From assembly GCF_947179515.1 (NCBI RefSeq), contig NC_067495.1:89587861-89651860 (forward strand): DNA of 64,000 nucleotides, in the 5' to 3' direction. Below are positions 33,989 through 46,127 of the stretch, piece after piece (the first letter of the stretch is position 1; each line of letters opens with the position of its first letter). Position numbers and translations under genes: made by a program. Source of the stretch: Apodemus sylvaticus. Its lineage: Eukaryota; Chordata; Mammalia; Rodentia; Muridae. The notes beneath the pieces are model-generated. The model ran no database searches and was not told where the DNA came from. It saw nothing but the letters and a program-made list of their open reading frames with translations.

Positions 33989-35124
33989 GTCAACTCTGGC
34001 TTGTTTCCTGGGACCATTTGCTTGTAGAATTGTCTTCCAGTCTTTTACTCTAAGGTAGTTTTTGTCTTTGACACTGAGGTGTGTTTCCTGTATGCAGCAA
34101 AATGTAGGGTCCTGTTTATATAACCAGTTTCTTAGTCTGTGTCTTTTTATTGGGGAATTGAGTCCATTGGTGTTAAGAGATATTAAGGAGTAGTGGATAT
34201 TGCTTCCTATTATTTTTGATATTAATTTTATCCTTGTGTGCTTATCTTCTTTCAGGTTTGATGAAAGAGCTTAATATCCTGCTTTTTCCAGGGTATATTT
34301 TCCCTCGTTGTAATGGTGTTCTCCCCCTATTATCCTTTGTGGGGCTGGGTTTGTGGAAAGATATTATGTAAATTTGGTTTTGTCATGGAATATCTTGGTG
34401 TCATCATCTATAGTGATTGAAAGTTTCACTGGGTATACTAGTCTCGGCTGGCATTTGTGTTTTCTTAGAGTCTGCATGAGCTCCGCCCAGGATCTTCTAG
34501 CTTTCATGGTCTCTGGTGAGAAGTCTGATGTTATTCTGATAGGTCTTCCTTTATATGTTACTTGGCCTTTTTCTCTTACTGCCTTTAATATTCTTTCTTT
34601 GTTTAGTACATTTGGGGTTTTGATTATTATGTGATAGGAGGTATTTCTGTTCTGGTCCAGTCTGTTTGGAGTTCTGTAGGCTTCTTGAATATTCATGGGC
34701 ATCTCTCTCTTTAGGTTAGGGAAGTTTTCTTCCATAATTTTGTTGAAGATATTTGTTGGCCCTTTAAGTTGTAAATCTTCACTCTCATCTATGCCTATAA
34801 TCCTTAGGTTTGGTCTTCTCAATGTGTCCTGGATTTCCTGGATGTTTGGGGTTACAAGCTTTTTGCATTTTGCATTTTCTTTGACTGTTGAGTCCATGGT
34901 TTCTATGGTATCTTTGGCATCTGAGATTTTGTTCTTCTATCTCCTGGATTCTGTTGTTGATATTTGCATCTATGGTCCCTGATTTTTTCCCAAGGTTTTC
35001 TATCTCCAAAGTTGTCTCCCTTTGTGCTTTCTTAGTTGTTTCTACTTCTACTTTTAGATCCTGGAAGTTTTTGCTCAGTTCTGTCATTTGCTTGTTTGTG
35101 TTTTCCTCTAATTCTTTGTCCTAA
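33989..35124 (-). mobile_element. L1 fragment: ORF1 and start of ORF2 endonuclease
   Basis: Minus-strand ORF1 (34364-34897 frame; RRM, C-terminal domain) with the coiled coil at 34897-35100, followed on the left by the spacer and the ORF2 endonuclease to about 33989. It ends at 35124 inside the coiled coil, with no 5' UTR. There are frame breaks near 34900. The 95 bp at 33894-33988 between this and the sense L1 are unassigned. Confidence 0.9.
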
Positions 35125-35532
35125 AGACAGAGCCGCATTTGCACTCACAGACTCAGTCCTACAGTATTTGTTCCATCATATGTAGGATTAAAATATTTGA
35201 GACTTATTTGTTCATAGACAAAATCATAATGACTTCCAGGAGACACAATCTTACCATAAACTACCTACTCTTCTGGCTCTTAAAATCTTTCTTCCCCCTT
35301 CTCAATAATCCCTAACAGGTGCTACACCCATAAAATCTAACCCACATGGTTGAATAAATATGACTTGAAAGCAATAATACCAAGAGACGTGCTTATGTCG
35401 AAGGCAGAAACTCCACAAGTCTTAATCTAACACACAAAATGACAGGAAAGTAAGGACTCCTGAAATTGGGATATCTAGCTTTTCTTAGGAAAGAGTATAC
35501 CAACAGGTTATACCATACCGAATTCTCTCCAT

Positions 35533-35590
<58 letters not shown>

Positions 35591-35974
35591 TGAGAAGATT
35601 ATATTTACATATTTAAAAATACATATGTAAATGCATATTCATAAATATATGTAAACAATTGAAGGAAAAGAAGTTTGAAGGAGGGTAAGGATGGGAGGGT
35701 CATGGAAATATTTGGAGGGATGAAAAGGAAATAAAACATTATATAATTATATAATATTCTCAAAACTAAAAATAAAGGATTACTAATTTGTATATATTTG
35801 TATGTATTTGAAAATATGGGCTTATTTATTCAAAGGCACAATAAAATAATCATAAATTGCCAACACAAATGTGCCAAAACATACATTATACAACAAAGGA
35901 TAATTTTATTAATCCAGGGAGTTCAGGAAACAGCATATCCATGTTCAGAAAATAAAACTTAACTTCTCTTAAGA
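35125..35974. other. Unassigned sequence with (TA)n at 35536-35590
   Basis: Parts around 35220-35420 look like an interspersed rodent repeat (TCTGGCTCTTAAAATCTTTC, CAGGAAAGTAAGGACTCC), but I cannot name it. A TA microsatellite lies at 35536-35590. Confidence 0.4.
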
Positions 35975-36785
35975 AAAGAGGTTAGGAATTATAGACATAA
36001 GTATCACTAACAGAAAACAAGAGATAGAAGAGAGAATCTCAGGTGTAGAACATACCATAGAAGAGATTGACACAACTGTCAAAGAAAATTCAAAACATAA
36101 AAATCTAACTAAAAACATCCAGGAAATCCAAGACACAATGAAAAGACCAAATCTAAGAAGAATTGTAATAGAGGAGAATGAAGATTCCCAGATCAAAGGA
36201 CCTAAAATCATCTTTGACAAAGTAATAGAACAAATTTCCTCAACCTAAAGAAAGAGGTGGCCATAAAGGTACAAGAAGCCTATAGAAGATCAAATATATG
36301 GAACCAGAAAAGCAAATGTTCTCATCATATAATAATCAAAACACTACATGCACAGAACAAAGAAAGAATATTAAAAGCTGCAAGGGAAAAGGGCCAAGTA
36401 ACATACAAGGGTAGACCTATCAAAATTTTACCAGAATTCTCCACAGAGACTATGAAAGCCAGAGTTCATTTAGACTCTAAGAGATCACAAATGCCAGCCC
36501 AGGCTTCAATACCAAGCAAAACTCTCAATCAACATAGATGGAGAAACCAAAATATTTTAGGACAAAACCAAATTCAAACAATTTATCTACCAATTCAGCC
36601 ATACAGAGGACCCCAGAGGAAAAAAAAAACTACAATACAAGGCAGGTGCCTACACCAAAGAAAAGACAAGATATTAAACATCTCACAACAAAGTCAAAAT
36701 GAGGGAAGCATATGCACATAAAGCCACGCACAAAAACAAATAAAACAGGAACCAACAGTCATCTGTCTTTAATATCTCCCAATAT
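35975..36785 (+). pseudogene. Older L1 ORF1 fragment
   Basis: Sense ORF1 from the end of the coiled coil (QEIEERISG-like coding near 36010) through the RRM to the C-terminal domain (frame 36257-36721 shows KVQEAYRRSN, TYKGRPIKILPEFS). More diverged than the other ORF1 copies here. Frameshifts at about 36240 and 36470. Confidence 0.85.
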
Positions 36786-37235
36786 GGAAGACAATGTATG
36801 TGGGGAAGAAAGGGGCATGATCTTGTATTAGGTGGGGGAAAAGGACTGAAGCTTTGAGGGCCAATGTTAACAATGAAAACAAGCAACCTCTGGAGACAGT
36901 AGTTTGTGGGGACCCTACAGAATGTACCAGTGATCTGGGAGGTGAGAGACTCTCAGGACACAAATGCAGGGACCCTATATGAAATGTCCTACAGTGGTGA
37001 GAGGGAACTTGTAGAGCCTACTTCCAGCAGAAAGACAAGGTGTCAAGTGAGGGATGAGGTTTCTATTCCACAGTAAAAACTCTGACTCATAATTGGTTCC
37101 TCTCTGAAAGAACTGCAGGGATGGAAATGGAGATGATCCTGAGGAAAAGAAGGTCCAATGATAGTCTTTCAACTTGCTAAATTCTGTCCTTTGGGGGATG
37201 GGAAGAGTTAGCAGGATTGTTAAGGTCAAAAGAGC
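36786..37235 (+). mobile_element. Lx-type L1 3' UTR fragment joined to ORF1
   Basis: Contains sense Lx 3' UTR blocks (GGGAGGTGAGAGACTCTCAG near 36938, CTTCCAGCAGAAAGACAAGG near 37020). It directly follows the ORF1 fragment, so all of ORF2 is missing, probably by internal deletion. Confidence 0.65.
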
Positions 37236-38094
37236 AGGTGGTTTATTTTGATGTTTAAAACATTTTAACAGAGGTAACCTTAATTCACTGATATATTAAT
37301 CAAAGAGATTAGATAAAATTATTTTAAACATATGAACCAGATTAGCTCCTTTAGTGGAACAAGTGTTTTAAAATTTGGCAAACATAATAGTGTAGAAGTT
37401 GGAAATTATCAGAGATACTTTTCTATCAGTCTGCTTCCACATAAGTTAGAAGCAGAGACTATATCAAGGCTTTGGTTGAGAATGTTTTTTGTCAGGAAAA
37501 CATTTAAAGGAAATAGTCTTAGAAGATGGAAATTTCTCTCTCCTGAGCAAAAGTCAAAGTTTATTTCTTATCTAGATATACCTGGTTCATACTTTCACCT
37601 TCCAAATAAAAACTCAAGTAGATTTATTTAAAAGGCTGCAGGTTTCTAAGCTATAGTACCAGCCTATAAGGAGAACAGTTTTGAAGCAGCTTGCCTATAT
37701 GGCCTGTGCAGTAAGGATGAATGTCTGTAAGTGTGAAGTTCATAAAGTTTGCTATACCTTAAGTATTGAAATTCCTTGTTTGGTATTCCATCTCCCATGA
37801 AATTCCATGAAACTCTGGAGGGTAGTTAATCATTGAAAGTAGTGTGTGTTTTCATACAATCACAAGAGTTCTATTTAGTTATCACTCGTGTTATCATAGT
37901 TTTAAGAGATGTTAATTACCCAAATTAGTGCACACTCTGAAATTTCTAATTTAAATATATGGTAAAAGTATATAGTCTCTCTTCTTCTACCCTTGTTCAA
38001 TCACATTCTCTCACAACCTCCACACTCTCTTGTAATACCTTCTATTTTTAGGTAAACACTTATTAACTTATTTACATACAAGAAATAACATTAG
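37236..38094. other. Unassigned sequence
   Basis: The 99-codon frame at 37332-37631 shows no family resemblance. No repeat named. Confidence 0.4.
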
Positions 38095-38320
38095 AAATGG
38101 AGAGATGGTTCAGCAATTAAAAGTAATTGTCACTCTGGCAGAGTACCTGGATTTAGTTCCCAGCACCCACATGGTAGTTCACATCCATATGTAGCACCAG
38201 TTCTCAGTATTTCTGTATCCCTCTTCAACTTGCATATGTATCAGGTATGTATATGGTATGCACATATATGAATATGAAGATAAAAAGCTCATACATATAA
38301 AAATCTAAAAATTGAGGTCT
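38095..38320 (+). mobile_element. B2/B3-type SINE
   Basis: GAGATGGTTCAGCAATTAAA head, then AGTACCTGGATTTAGTTCCC, AGCACCCACATGGTAGTTCA and an AT-rich tail. Confidence 0.8.
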
Positions 38321-38624
38321 TCAAAATAAGATTCGAAAGAAATAAAATAATATGGCATTTCAGCATCTGGCTTATTGTTAAATTCCCAGTCTGTCTTGCT
38401 ACAAATACAATGATTTAATTATTTTTATATAAACTGCACCCATTTCTTTATTATTATCTTACTTAGACTAATATCACTGAGAAGAAAGACCTTAGCTTAA
38501 AACCAATGTGCAGAGGAAAGAGATTGTTTGGGTATAGTTTAAATATCCATAGTCTATCACTAAAGGAAGTCTGGACAAGAACTCAGAGTAGAAACTTGAG
38601 AGCAGGAACTGATTCTGAGGACAT

Positions 38625-39340
38625 AGAGTGATAACTGCTTTCTGGTTGGCTCATAATGGCTTGCTCAGACTGCTTTATTACAGAACCAAGGACCACCACC
38701 AGTCCAAGGATGGTGCTACCCAAAATGAGCTGGTCCCTTCTCTGTGAATCAATAATTAAGAAAATACCCTACAGGCTCCCCTACAGCCCGATCCTACAAA
38801 GTCATTTGTTTAATTGAGGCTCCATCCTCTTAGATTGCTCTGATATATGCCATGTTGTCATAAAACTAGCAAATTCAACAGACCCTTTGTCAGCTTGCTT
38901 CACAAACACATCACTGCTAAGCCACAAACGTTCCTTTCCTGTTCTTCTTAAAAATCACATATTAATAACGAAATCATAGAACAAGACATTTTACAAATGT
39001 TAAACATCTCACAGCCTACAAATTCAAAGATTTTGAAAGTTATTTATTTCAAAATATTCAATATCTTTTAAAATCAAAGTCTCTGTAAAATTCCAAAATT
39101 TCTTTTTAATAACATTTAAAGTCTCTCAAATCTGACCTGTAAAATTAAAAATAAATTAAATCATTTCTCACTCCAAAAGGGAAGAAACAGGATACACTCG
39201 CAATATGAACAAAGTAAAACCCAATTCCAACTGTGTAAATAATGCAGTTTTCAAAGTCTGGGATTCTCCCATAAATGTCTGGGATCCTCCAAGTGGCCTG
39301 GGTCACTTCTCAGGCTCCACCCTCTTCAGTTTATCTTCTA
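38625..39340 (+). mobile_element. Rodent RMER-type interspersed repeat
   Basis: Blocks GAACCAAGGACCACCACC, CAAAATGAGCTGGTCCC, CCTCTTAGATTGCTC, ATCTTTTAAAATCAAAGTC and TCTCTGTAAAATTCC follow the order of a common mouse repeat, which I recall as RMER-like. The exact family and ends are uncertain. Confidence 0.5.
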
Positions 39341-39461
39341 TGCTTGGACCGACTACAATTGTTTCTTGGGTATTCCAAGCTTCTAGGCTAATATCTGCTT
39401 ATCAGTGAGTGCATACCGTGAATGTTCTTTTGAGATTGGGTTACCTCACTCAGCAGTCATA
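39341..39461 (-). mobile_element. L1 3' end fragment
   Basis: GGGTATTCCAAGCTTCTAGG and TTATCAGTGAGTGCATACCG correspond to the end of ORF2 read antisense. No 3' UTR remains. Confidence 0.75.
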
Positions 39462-40189
39462 TTCACATACCTACATACAGAAGCACACATATGTAATTAA
39501 AATTAAATTAATAATAAATACCAGAAATATGGAGTAGGAGTTATTTACAGGAGCATGGATGAGTGAGAAGCAACTGCATCTCCAAAAAAGCCAAGCCCCA
39601 AAGGGTAATATTGATGGATCAACAAAAAGGGTAATATTGATGGATCATCAATATTACAAATTGTGGAATAATCTCTATTTTGCAGCTGATCTGGTCAGAT
39701 TTCTCCCATCCCAGACATTGTTTATTACTTGTATGATATTGGAGAGAGATCATTCAGAATCTTCAATGTTAGTTTTCACAGATATATGATATTCTGTTTG
39801 CATCCTGGATATCTTGTGATAGCATAAGCCCCCTACTCTCTATGGAGGGAGTGTTCCATTGAGAAAGGAAACTAAAATACTTTGCATGTATGCATGTATG
39901 TTTGTGTATATGTGTGTGTGTGTGCATTCATATATGCGTAGGTGTATGCATGTGTATTTATATGCATGTGCATGCACACATAAGCATTTTCTGTATATGT
40001 ACTGCTAAGCACATTTGGAGGTCAAATGCCAATTTTCGACCATGAGAATTCCAACAATTCCCTGCACCATTTGACCATGCTTTTACTTACTGATAGATGA
40101 ATGGTCAGGTATCTATTTTATGCTAATTCCATTGTATTTAAATGCATTATTTTTCATTATTATTATTCATTTCTTCTTTTATTTTTTCT
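39462..40189. other. Unassigned; TG/ATGT-rich stretch at 39885-39990
   Basis: Includes a tandem GGGTAATATTGATGGATCA-type duplication at about 39603-39650 and a degenerate (TG)n/(ATGC)n block at 39885-39990. Confidence 0.5.
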
Positions 40190-41337
40190 TTCTTTTCTAC
40201 ACACCAGATTTTATTCCCATCCTGGTCCACACTCCTCACCTGTTCAAGGGTCTCCACAAAGATGTTCCCCACCCTACCTCCACCAGATCTCTAATCTCCC
40301 TGGGTACTCCAGTCTCTTGAGGGTTAGATGCATCTTCTCTGACTAAACCCAGACTCCACAGTCCTCTGCTGTATGTGTGTTGGGGGCCTCATATCAGCTG
40401 GTGTATGCTGCCTGGTTGGTAGACCAGTGTCTGAGAGATCTCAGGGATCCAGATTGAGACTTCTGGCCCTCCTACATGGTTGCCCTTATCCTCAGCTTAT
40501 TTCAGCATTTCCCTAATAAAACCACGAGGGTCAGCAGCTTCTGTCCATTGGTTTGATGCAAATATCTGCATAGGACTCTGTCAGCTTCTTGTTGGGTCTT
40601 TCAGAGGGCAGCCATGATAGGTCACTTTTTATGAGCATTCCATAGCCTCCATAATAGTGTCAGGTCTTGGGACTTCCCTGAGCTAGATCCTACTTTTGGC
40701 CTATCCCTGGATCTTCTTTTCATCAGGCTCCTTTCTATCTCCAATTCTACAGTTTTTTCAGAAAGGAACAAATATGGGTTAGAGTTTTGACTATGGAATG
40801 GCAACTCCATACCTCACTTGATGTCCTGTCTTTCTGTTGGAGGTAGGTTCTACAAGTTCCCTTTCCCCACTATAAGGCATTTTAATTAAGGTCCTCTTTG
40901 AGTCCTGAGAGTCTCTCACATCCCAGGTTTCTGGTACATTCTGGAGGGTCCCCTCAACATCCTACCTCCCGAGTGTGCATGTTTCAATTTTTTCTGCTGG
41001 CCCTTAGGGATTTCACTCCTTTTCTCACAGCCAATGCCTTATCATGTTCCCCTCTCTAACTACCCATCCCCTTTCCCTCACTGCTCCCTCCTTCCCCACT
41101 TGTGGTTACTTTCATCTCCCTCCCAAGTGGGACAGAGGCATTCTTACTTGGGACCATCAACTTGTTGACCTTTTTGAGTTCAGTGGATTTTATCTCAGGC
41201 ACTGTGTACCTTTTTGCCTAATACTCTCATATTAGTGAGTATATACTATGCATGTCCTTTTGGATCTGAGTTATCTCACTAAGGATATTTTCTAGTTTCC
41301 ATCCATTGGCCCTCAAAACTCAAGATGTCCTCATTCT
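40190..41337 (-). mobile_element. Lx-type L1 3' UTR (oldest layer of the nest)
   Basis: Minus-strand Lx 3' UTR with tail on the left (about 40190). Plus-strand blocks include CACCAGATCTCTAATCTCCC, GTCAGCAGCTTCTGTCC, GAGTCCTGAGAGTCTCTC and ATTAGTGAGTATATACTATG. It reaches the ORF2 end at 41337, is interrupted, and resumes at 51261. Confidence 0.85.
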
Positions 41338-42893
41338 TTTTATTTTTGAAAATTTTATTGGATATTTTATTTATTTATTTATTTATTAATATATTTTTTA
41401 ATTTTCTATAGTCTTTGTTTACAATCCAAAAGCTTTTCCCTTTCCCAGTTGCCCCCTCCCCATATGTCCCATAAAGTCTTCTTCTCTCCATACATTCTCC
41501 TTTCTTTCCCCCTCCCTTTCCTCTGTCCTGGTACTCCCCTACAATGCTGGATCAAGCCTTTCCAGGATTAGGGCCCTCTTCTTCATTCTTCATGGGAATC
41601 ACTTGATATGCTAATTGAATCTTCAGTATTCAGAGCTTAAGGGCTAATTAATATCCACTTATCAATGATTGCACTCCATGTGTATTCTTTTGTGACTGTG
41701 TTACCTCCCTTAGGATGATATTTTCCAGTTCCATCCATTTGCCTAAAAAAATCATGAATTCATTGTTTTTAATTGCTGAATAGTACTCCATCGTGTATAT
41801 ATATATATACCACATTTTCTGTATCCATTCCACCATTGAGGGATATCTGGGTTCTTTCCAGCTTCTGGCTATTATAAATAAGGCTGCTATGAACATAGTG
41901 GAGCATGTGTCCTTATTGCATGCTGGGGAATCCTCTGTGTATATGCCCAGGAGTGGTATAGCAGGGTCCTCATCAGTATCATTCCCAATTTTCTTAGGAA
42001 CTGTCAGACTGATTTCCAGAGTGGTTGTACCAGCTTGCAACACCACCAGCAGTGGAGGAGTTCCTCTTTCTCCATATCCTCACCAGCACTTGTTTTCTCC
42101 TGAGTTTTTAATCTTAGCCATTCTAACTGGTGTGAGGTGAAATCTCTGGGTTGTTTTGATTTGCATTTCCATGATGACTAAGGATGCTGAACATTTCTTT
42201 AGGTGCTTCTCAGTCATTAGATATTCCTCAGGTGAAAATTCGTTGTTTATCTCTGTACCCCATTTTCAATGGGGTTATTTGGTTCTCTGAAGTCTACCTT
42301 CTTGAGTTCTTTGTATATCTTGGATATAAGCCCTCTGTAGGAAGCAGTGTTTGTAAAGATCTTTTCCCAATTTGTTGGTTCCCATTTTGTCCTTTTGACA
42401 ATGTCCTTTGCCTTACAGAAACTTTGTAGTTATATAAGGTACCATTTGTCAATTCTGGATCTTCTGTTCAGGAAAATTTCCCCTGTGTCCATGTCCTCAA
42501 GGGTCTTCCCCAATTTCCTTTCTATTAGTTTAAGTGTATCTGGTTTTATGTGAATGTGCTTGATTCACATGTACTTGAACTTAGTAGGAGGAGATAAGAA
42601 CTGATCAATTTGCATTCTTTTGCATGCTACCCTCCAGTTGAACCAGCACCATTTGTTGAAAAGGCTCTCTTTTTTTCCACTGGATGGACTTAGCTCCTTT
42701 GTCAAAGATCAAGTGACCATAGGTGTGTGGGTTCAATTAGGGATCTTCAATTCTATTCCATTGATCTACTTGCCTGTCACTGTACCCATACCATGCAGTT
42801 TTTAACACAATTGCTCTGTAGTACTGATTGAGATTGGGGATATTGATTCCCCAAGAAGTTCTTTTACTGTTAAGGATAGTTTTAGCTATTCTG

Positions 42894-42921
42894 TTTGTTG
42901 TTGTTGTTGTTGTTGTTTTTC
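42894..42921. repeat. (TTG)n microsatellite within L1 ORF2
   Basis: About eight TTG units in the antisense ORF2, at the place where other copies have a short AAC-rich or AAAAACC-type stretch. Confidence 0.9.
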
Positions 42922-44921
42922 CAGATGAATTTGAGAATTGCTCTTTCTAACTCTATGAAGAACTGAGTTGGGATTTTGATGGGGATTGCATTGAATCTGT
43001 ATATTGATTTTGGCAAGATGTGCATTTTTACTATATTAATCCTGCCAATCCATGAGCGTGGAAGATTTTTCCATCTTCTGATGTTTTCTTTGATTTCTTT
43101 CTTCAAAGACGTGAAGTTCCTGTTATACAGATCTTTCACTTGTTTGGTTAGAGTAACACCAAGATATTTTATATTGTTTGTGGCTATTGTGAAGGGTGTC
43201 ATTTCCCTAATTTCTTTCTCAGCCTGCTTATCCTCTGAGTATAGGATGGCTACTGATTTGCTTGAGTTAATTTTATATCCAGCCACTTTGCTGAAGTTGT
43301 TCATCAGCTGTAGGAGTTCTCTGGTAGAGTTTTTTCAGTTGCTTAAGTATACTATCATTTCATCTGAAAATAGTGATAATTTGAGTTCCTCCTCTCCAAT
43401 TTGTATCCCTTTGACCTCCTTTTGTTGTCTAATTGCTCTAGCTAGAACTTCAAGAACTATATTGAATAGATATGGAGAGAGATGGCAGCCTTGTCTAGAC
43501 CCCGATTTTAGTGGGATTGCTTCAAGTTTCTCTCCATTTAGTTTGATGTTGGCTACTGGAGTGCTATATATTGCTTTTATTATGTTCAGATATGGGCCTT
43601 GAATTCCTGTTCTTTCGAAGACCTTTAACATGAAAGGATGCTGAATTTGGTCTAATGCTTTTTCAGCATCTAAGGAAATGACCATGTGGTTCTTTTCTTT
43701 GAGTTTGTTTATGTAGTACATTAAATTGATGGATTTCCATATATTGAACCATCCCTGCATCCCTGGGATGAAGCCTACTTTATCGAGGTGTATGATCATT
43801 TTGATGTGTTCTTAGATTCGACTGGCAAGAATTTTATTGAGTATTTTTACATTGATATTCATAACTGAATTTGGTCTAAAGTTCTCTTTTTTGTTGGATC
43901 TTTGTGTGGTTGTGGAATCAGTGAAATTGTGGCTTCATAGAATGAGTTGGGTAATGTTCCTTCTGTTCTATTTTGTGGAATAGTTTGAAAAGTATTGGTT
44001 TTAGGTCTCCTTTGAAGGTATGATAGAATTCTGCACTAAAACCATCTGGTCCTGTGCTTTTTTGGTTGGGAGACTATCAATGACCACTTCTATTTCTTTA
44101 GAGGATATGGAACCATTTAAATGATCTATCTCATCCTGAATAACTTTGGTAGTTGGTATCTGTCTAGAAGAGTGCACATTTCCTCTAGATTTGCTAGTTG
44201 TGTTGAGTATAGGCTTTTGTAGTAGGATCTGATAATTTCTTTTAATTTCCTCAGTTTCTGTTGTTATTTCTCCCTTTTCATTTCTGATTTTTTAATTTAG
44301 ATACTGTCTCTGTGCCCTCTGGTTAGTTTAGCTAAAGGTTTATCTATCTTGTTGATTTTCTCAAAGAACCAGCTCCTTTTGTTTCAACTTGGTTGCTTTC
44401 AGCCCTGTTTTTGAGGATTTCCTGCCTTCTACTCTTCTTGGGTGACTTAGCTTCTTTCTGTTCTAAAGATTTCAGGTGTACTGTTAAGCTGCTAGTGTAT
44501 GCTCTCTCCAGCTTCTTTTTGGAGGCACTCAGATCTATGAGTTTTCCTCTTACCACTGCTTTCATTGTGTCCCATAAACTTGGTTATGTTGGTGCCTTCA
44601 TTTTATTTAAACTCTAAAAAGGTTTTAAGTTCTTTTCTTATTTCTTCCTTAACCAAGGTATCATTGAGTAGGGCATTGTTCAGATTTCATGTGTATGTGG
44701 ACTTTCTGTTGTTTTTGTTGCTATTGAAGACCACATTTTTACACAGTGATCTCATAGGAGGAATGGAATTAGTTCAATCTTCTTATATCTGTTTAGGTCT
44801 GTTTTGTGACATAAACAGATATGGTCAGTTTGGGGGAAGGTACCATGAGGTGCTGAGAAGAAGGTGTATTCTTTTGATTTAGGATGAAATATTCTATAGA
44901 TATCTGTTAAATCCCTTTGGT

Positions 44922-45077
44922 GTAGTGGGGCGGTGGTGGTACACGCCTTTAATCCCAGCACTTGGGAGGCAGAGGCAGGCAGATTTCTGAGTTCAAGGCC
45001 AGCCTAGTCTACAGAGTGAGTTCCAGGACAGCCAAGGCTACACAGAGAAACCCTGTCTCAAAAATACAAAAAAAAAA
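44922..45077 (+). mobile_element. B1 SINE inserted in L1 ORF2
   Basis: Complete young-looking B1: GGCGGTGGTGGTACACGCC, TTTAATCCCAGCACTTGG, TTTCTGAGTTCAAGGCC, GAAACCCTGTCTC and an A-tail. Flanked by the duplicated L1 sequence TCCCTTTGGT (44912-44921) and TTCCTTTTGGT (45078-45088). Confidence 0.97.
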
Positions 45078-46079
45078 TTCCTTTTGGTCTAAAACTTCTG
45101 TTAGTTTCACTGTGTCTCTGTTTAGTTTGTTTCCCTGATCTGTCCATTAAAAAGAGTGGGGTATTTAAGTCACCCACAGTTCTTGTGTGGGGTGTGATGT
45201 GTGCTTTAAGCTTTAGTAAGTTTTCCTTTATAAATGCAGGTACCCTGTATTTGGGGCATAGATGTTAAAAATCGAGAGTTCTTCCTGGTAGATATTTTCT
45301 TTGATGAGTATAAAGTGTCCTTTTGTGTATTTTTTATTACTTTTTGATTGAAAGTATATTTTATTGGATATTATAATGGCCACTCCAGCTTGTTTCCTGG
45401 GACCATGTGCTTGGAAAACTGTTTTCCAGCCTTTTACTCTGATGTAGTGTTTTTCTTTGACACTGAGATGTGTTTCCTGTATACAGCAAACTGTTGGGTC
45501 TTGTTTATGAATCCAGTCTATTAGTCCATGTCATTTTATTGGGGAATTGATGTTGAGAGATATTAAGGAATAGTGATTGTTGCTTCCTGCTATTTCTGTC
45601 ATAATTTTTATGTTTGTGTGGTTATTTCATTTGGGTTTGTTGAAAGATTATTTCTTGCTTTTTCTTGTGTATAGTTTCTATCCTTTTGTTGGTGTTTTCC
45701 ATTCATTATCCTTTGAATGGCTAGATTTGTGGAAAGATATTGTGTAAATTTGTTTTTTTCATGAAATACCTTGGTTTCTCCATCTATGGTAATTGAGAGA
45801 TTTGCTGGATATAGCAGTCTGGGTTTGCATTTGTGTTCCTTTAGGGTCTGCATGACAATTGCCCAGGCTCTTCTGGTTTTCATAGTCTCTGGTAAGAAAT
45901 CTGGTGTAATTCAGAAAGGTCTACCTTTATATGTTGCTTGACCATTCTCCCTTACTGCTTTTAATATTGTTTCTTTGTTTAGTACATTTGGTGTTTTAAT
46001 TATTATGTGACTGGAGGAATTTCTTTTCTGGTCAAACCTATTTGGAGTTCTGTAGGCTTCTTGTATGTTCATGGACATT

Positions 46080-46084
<5 letters not shown>

Positions 46085-46127
<43 letters not shown>

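Larger units (their letters stand above)
41648..45560 (-). pseudogene. L1 ORF2 of the full-length antisense element, broken
   Basis: Frames on the minus strand: C-terminus 41648-42046, RT/thumb 42882-43304, RT palm 43335-43799, fingers 44344-44565, then the endonuclease on either side of a B1 SINE. The RT catalytic FADD reads FSDE at 43359-43370, so the second Asp is Glu. A (TTG)n run at 42894-42921 encodes a short poly-Asn. Many stops; inactive. Confidence 0.88.
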
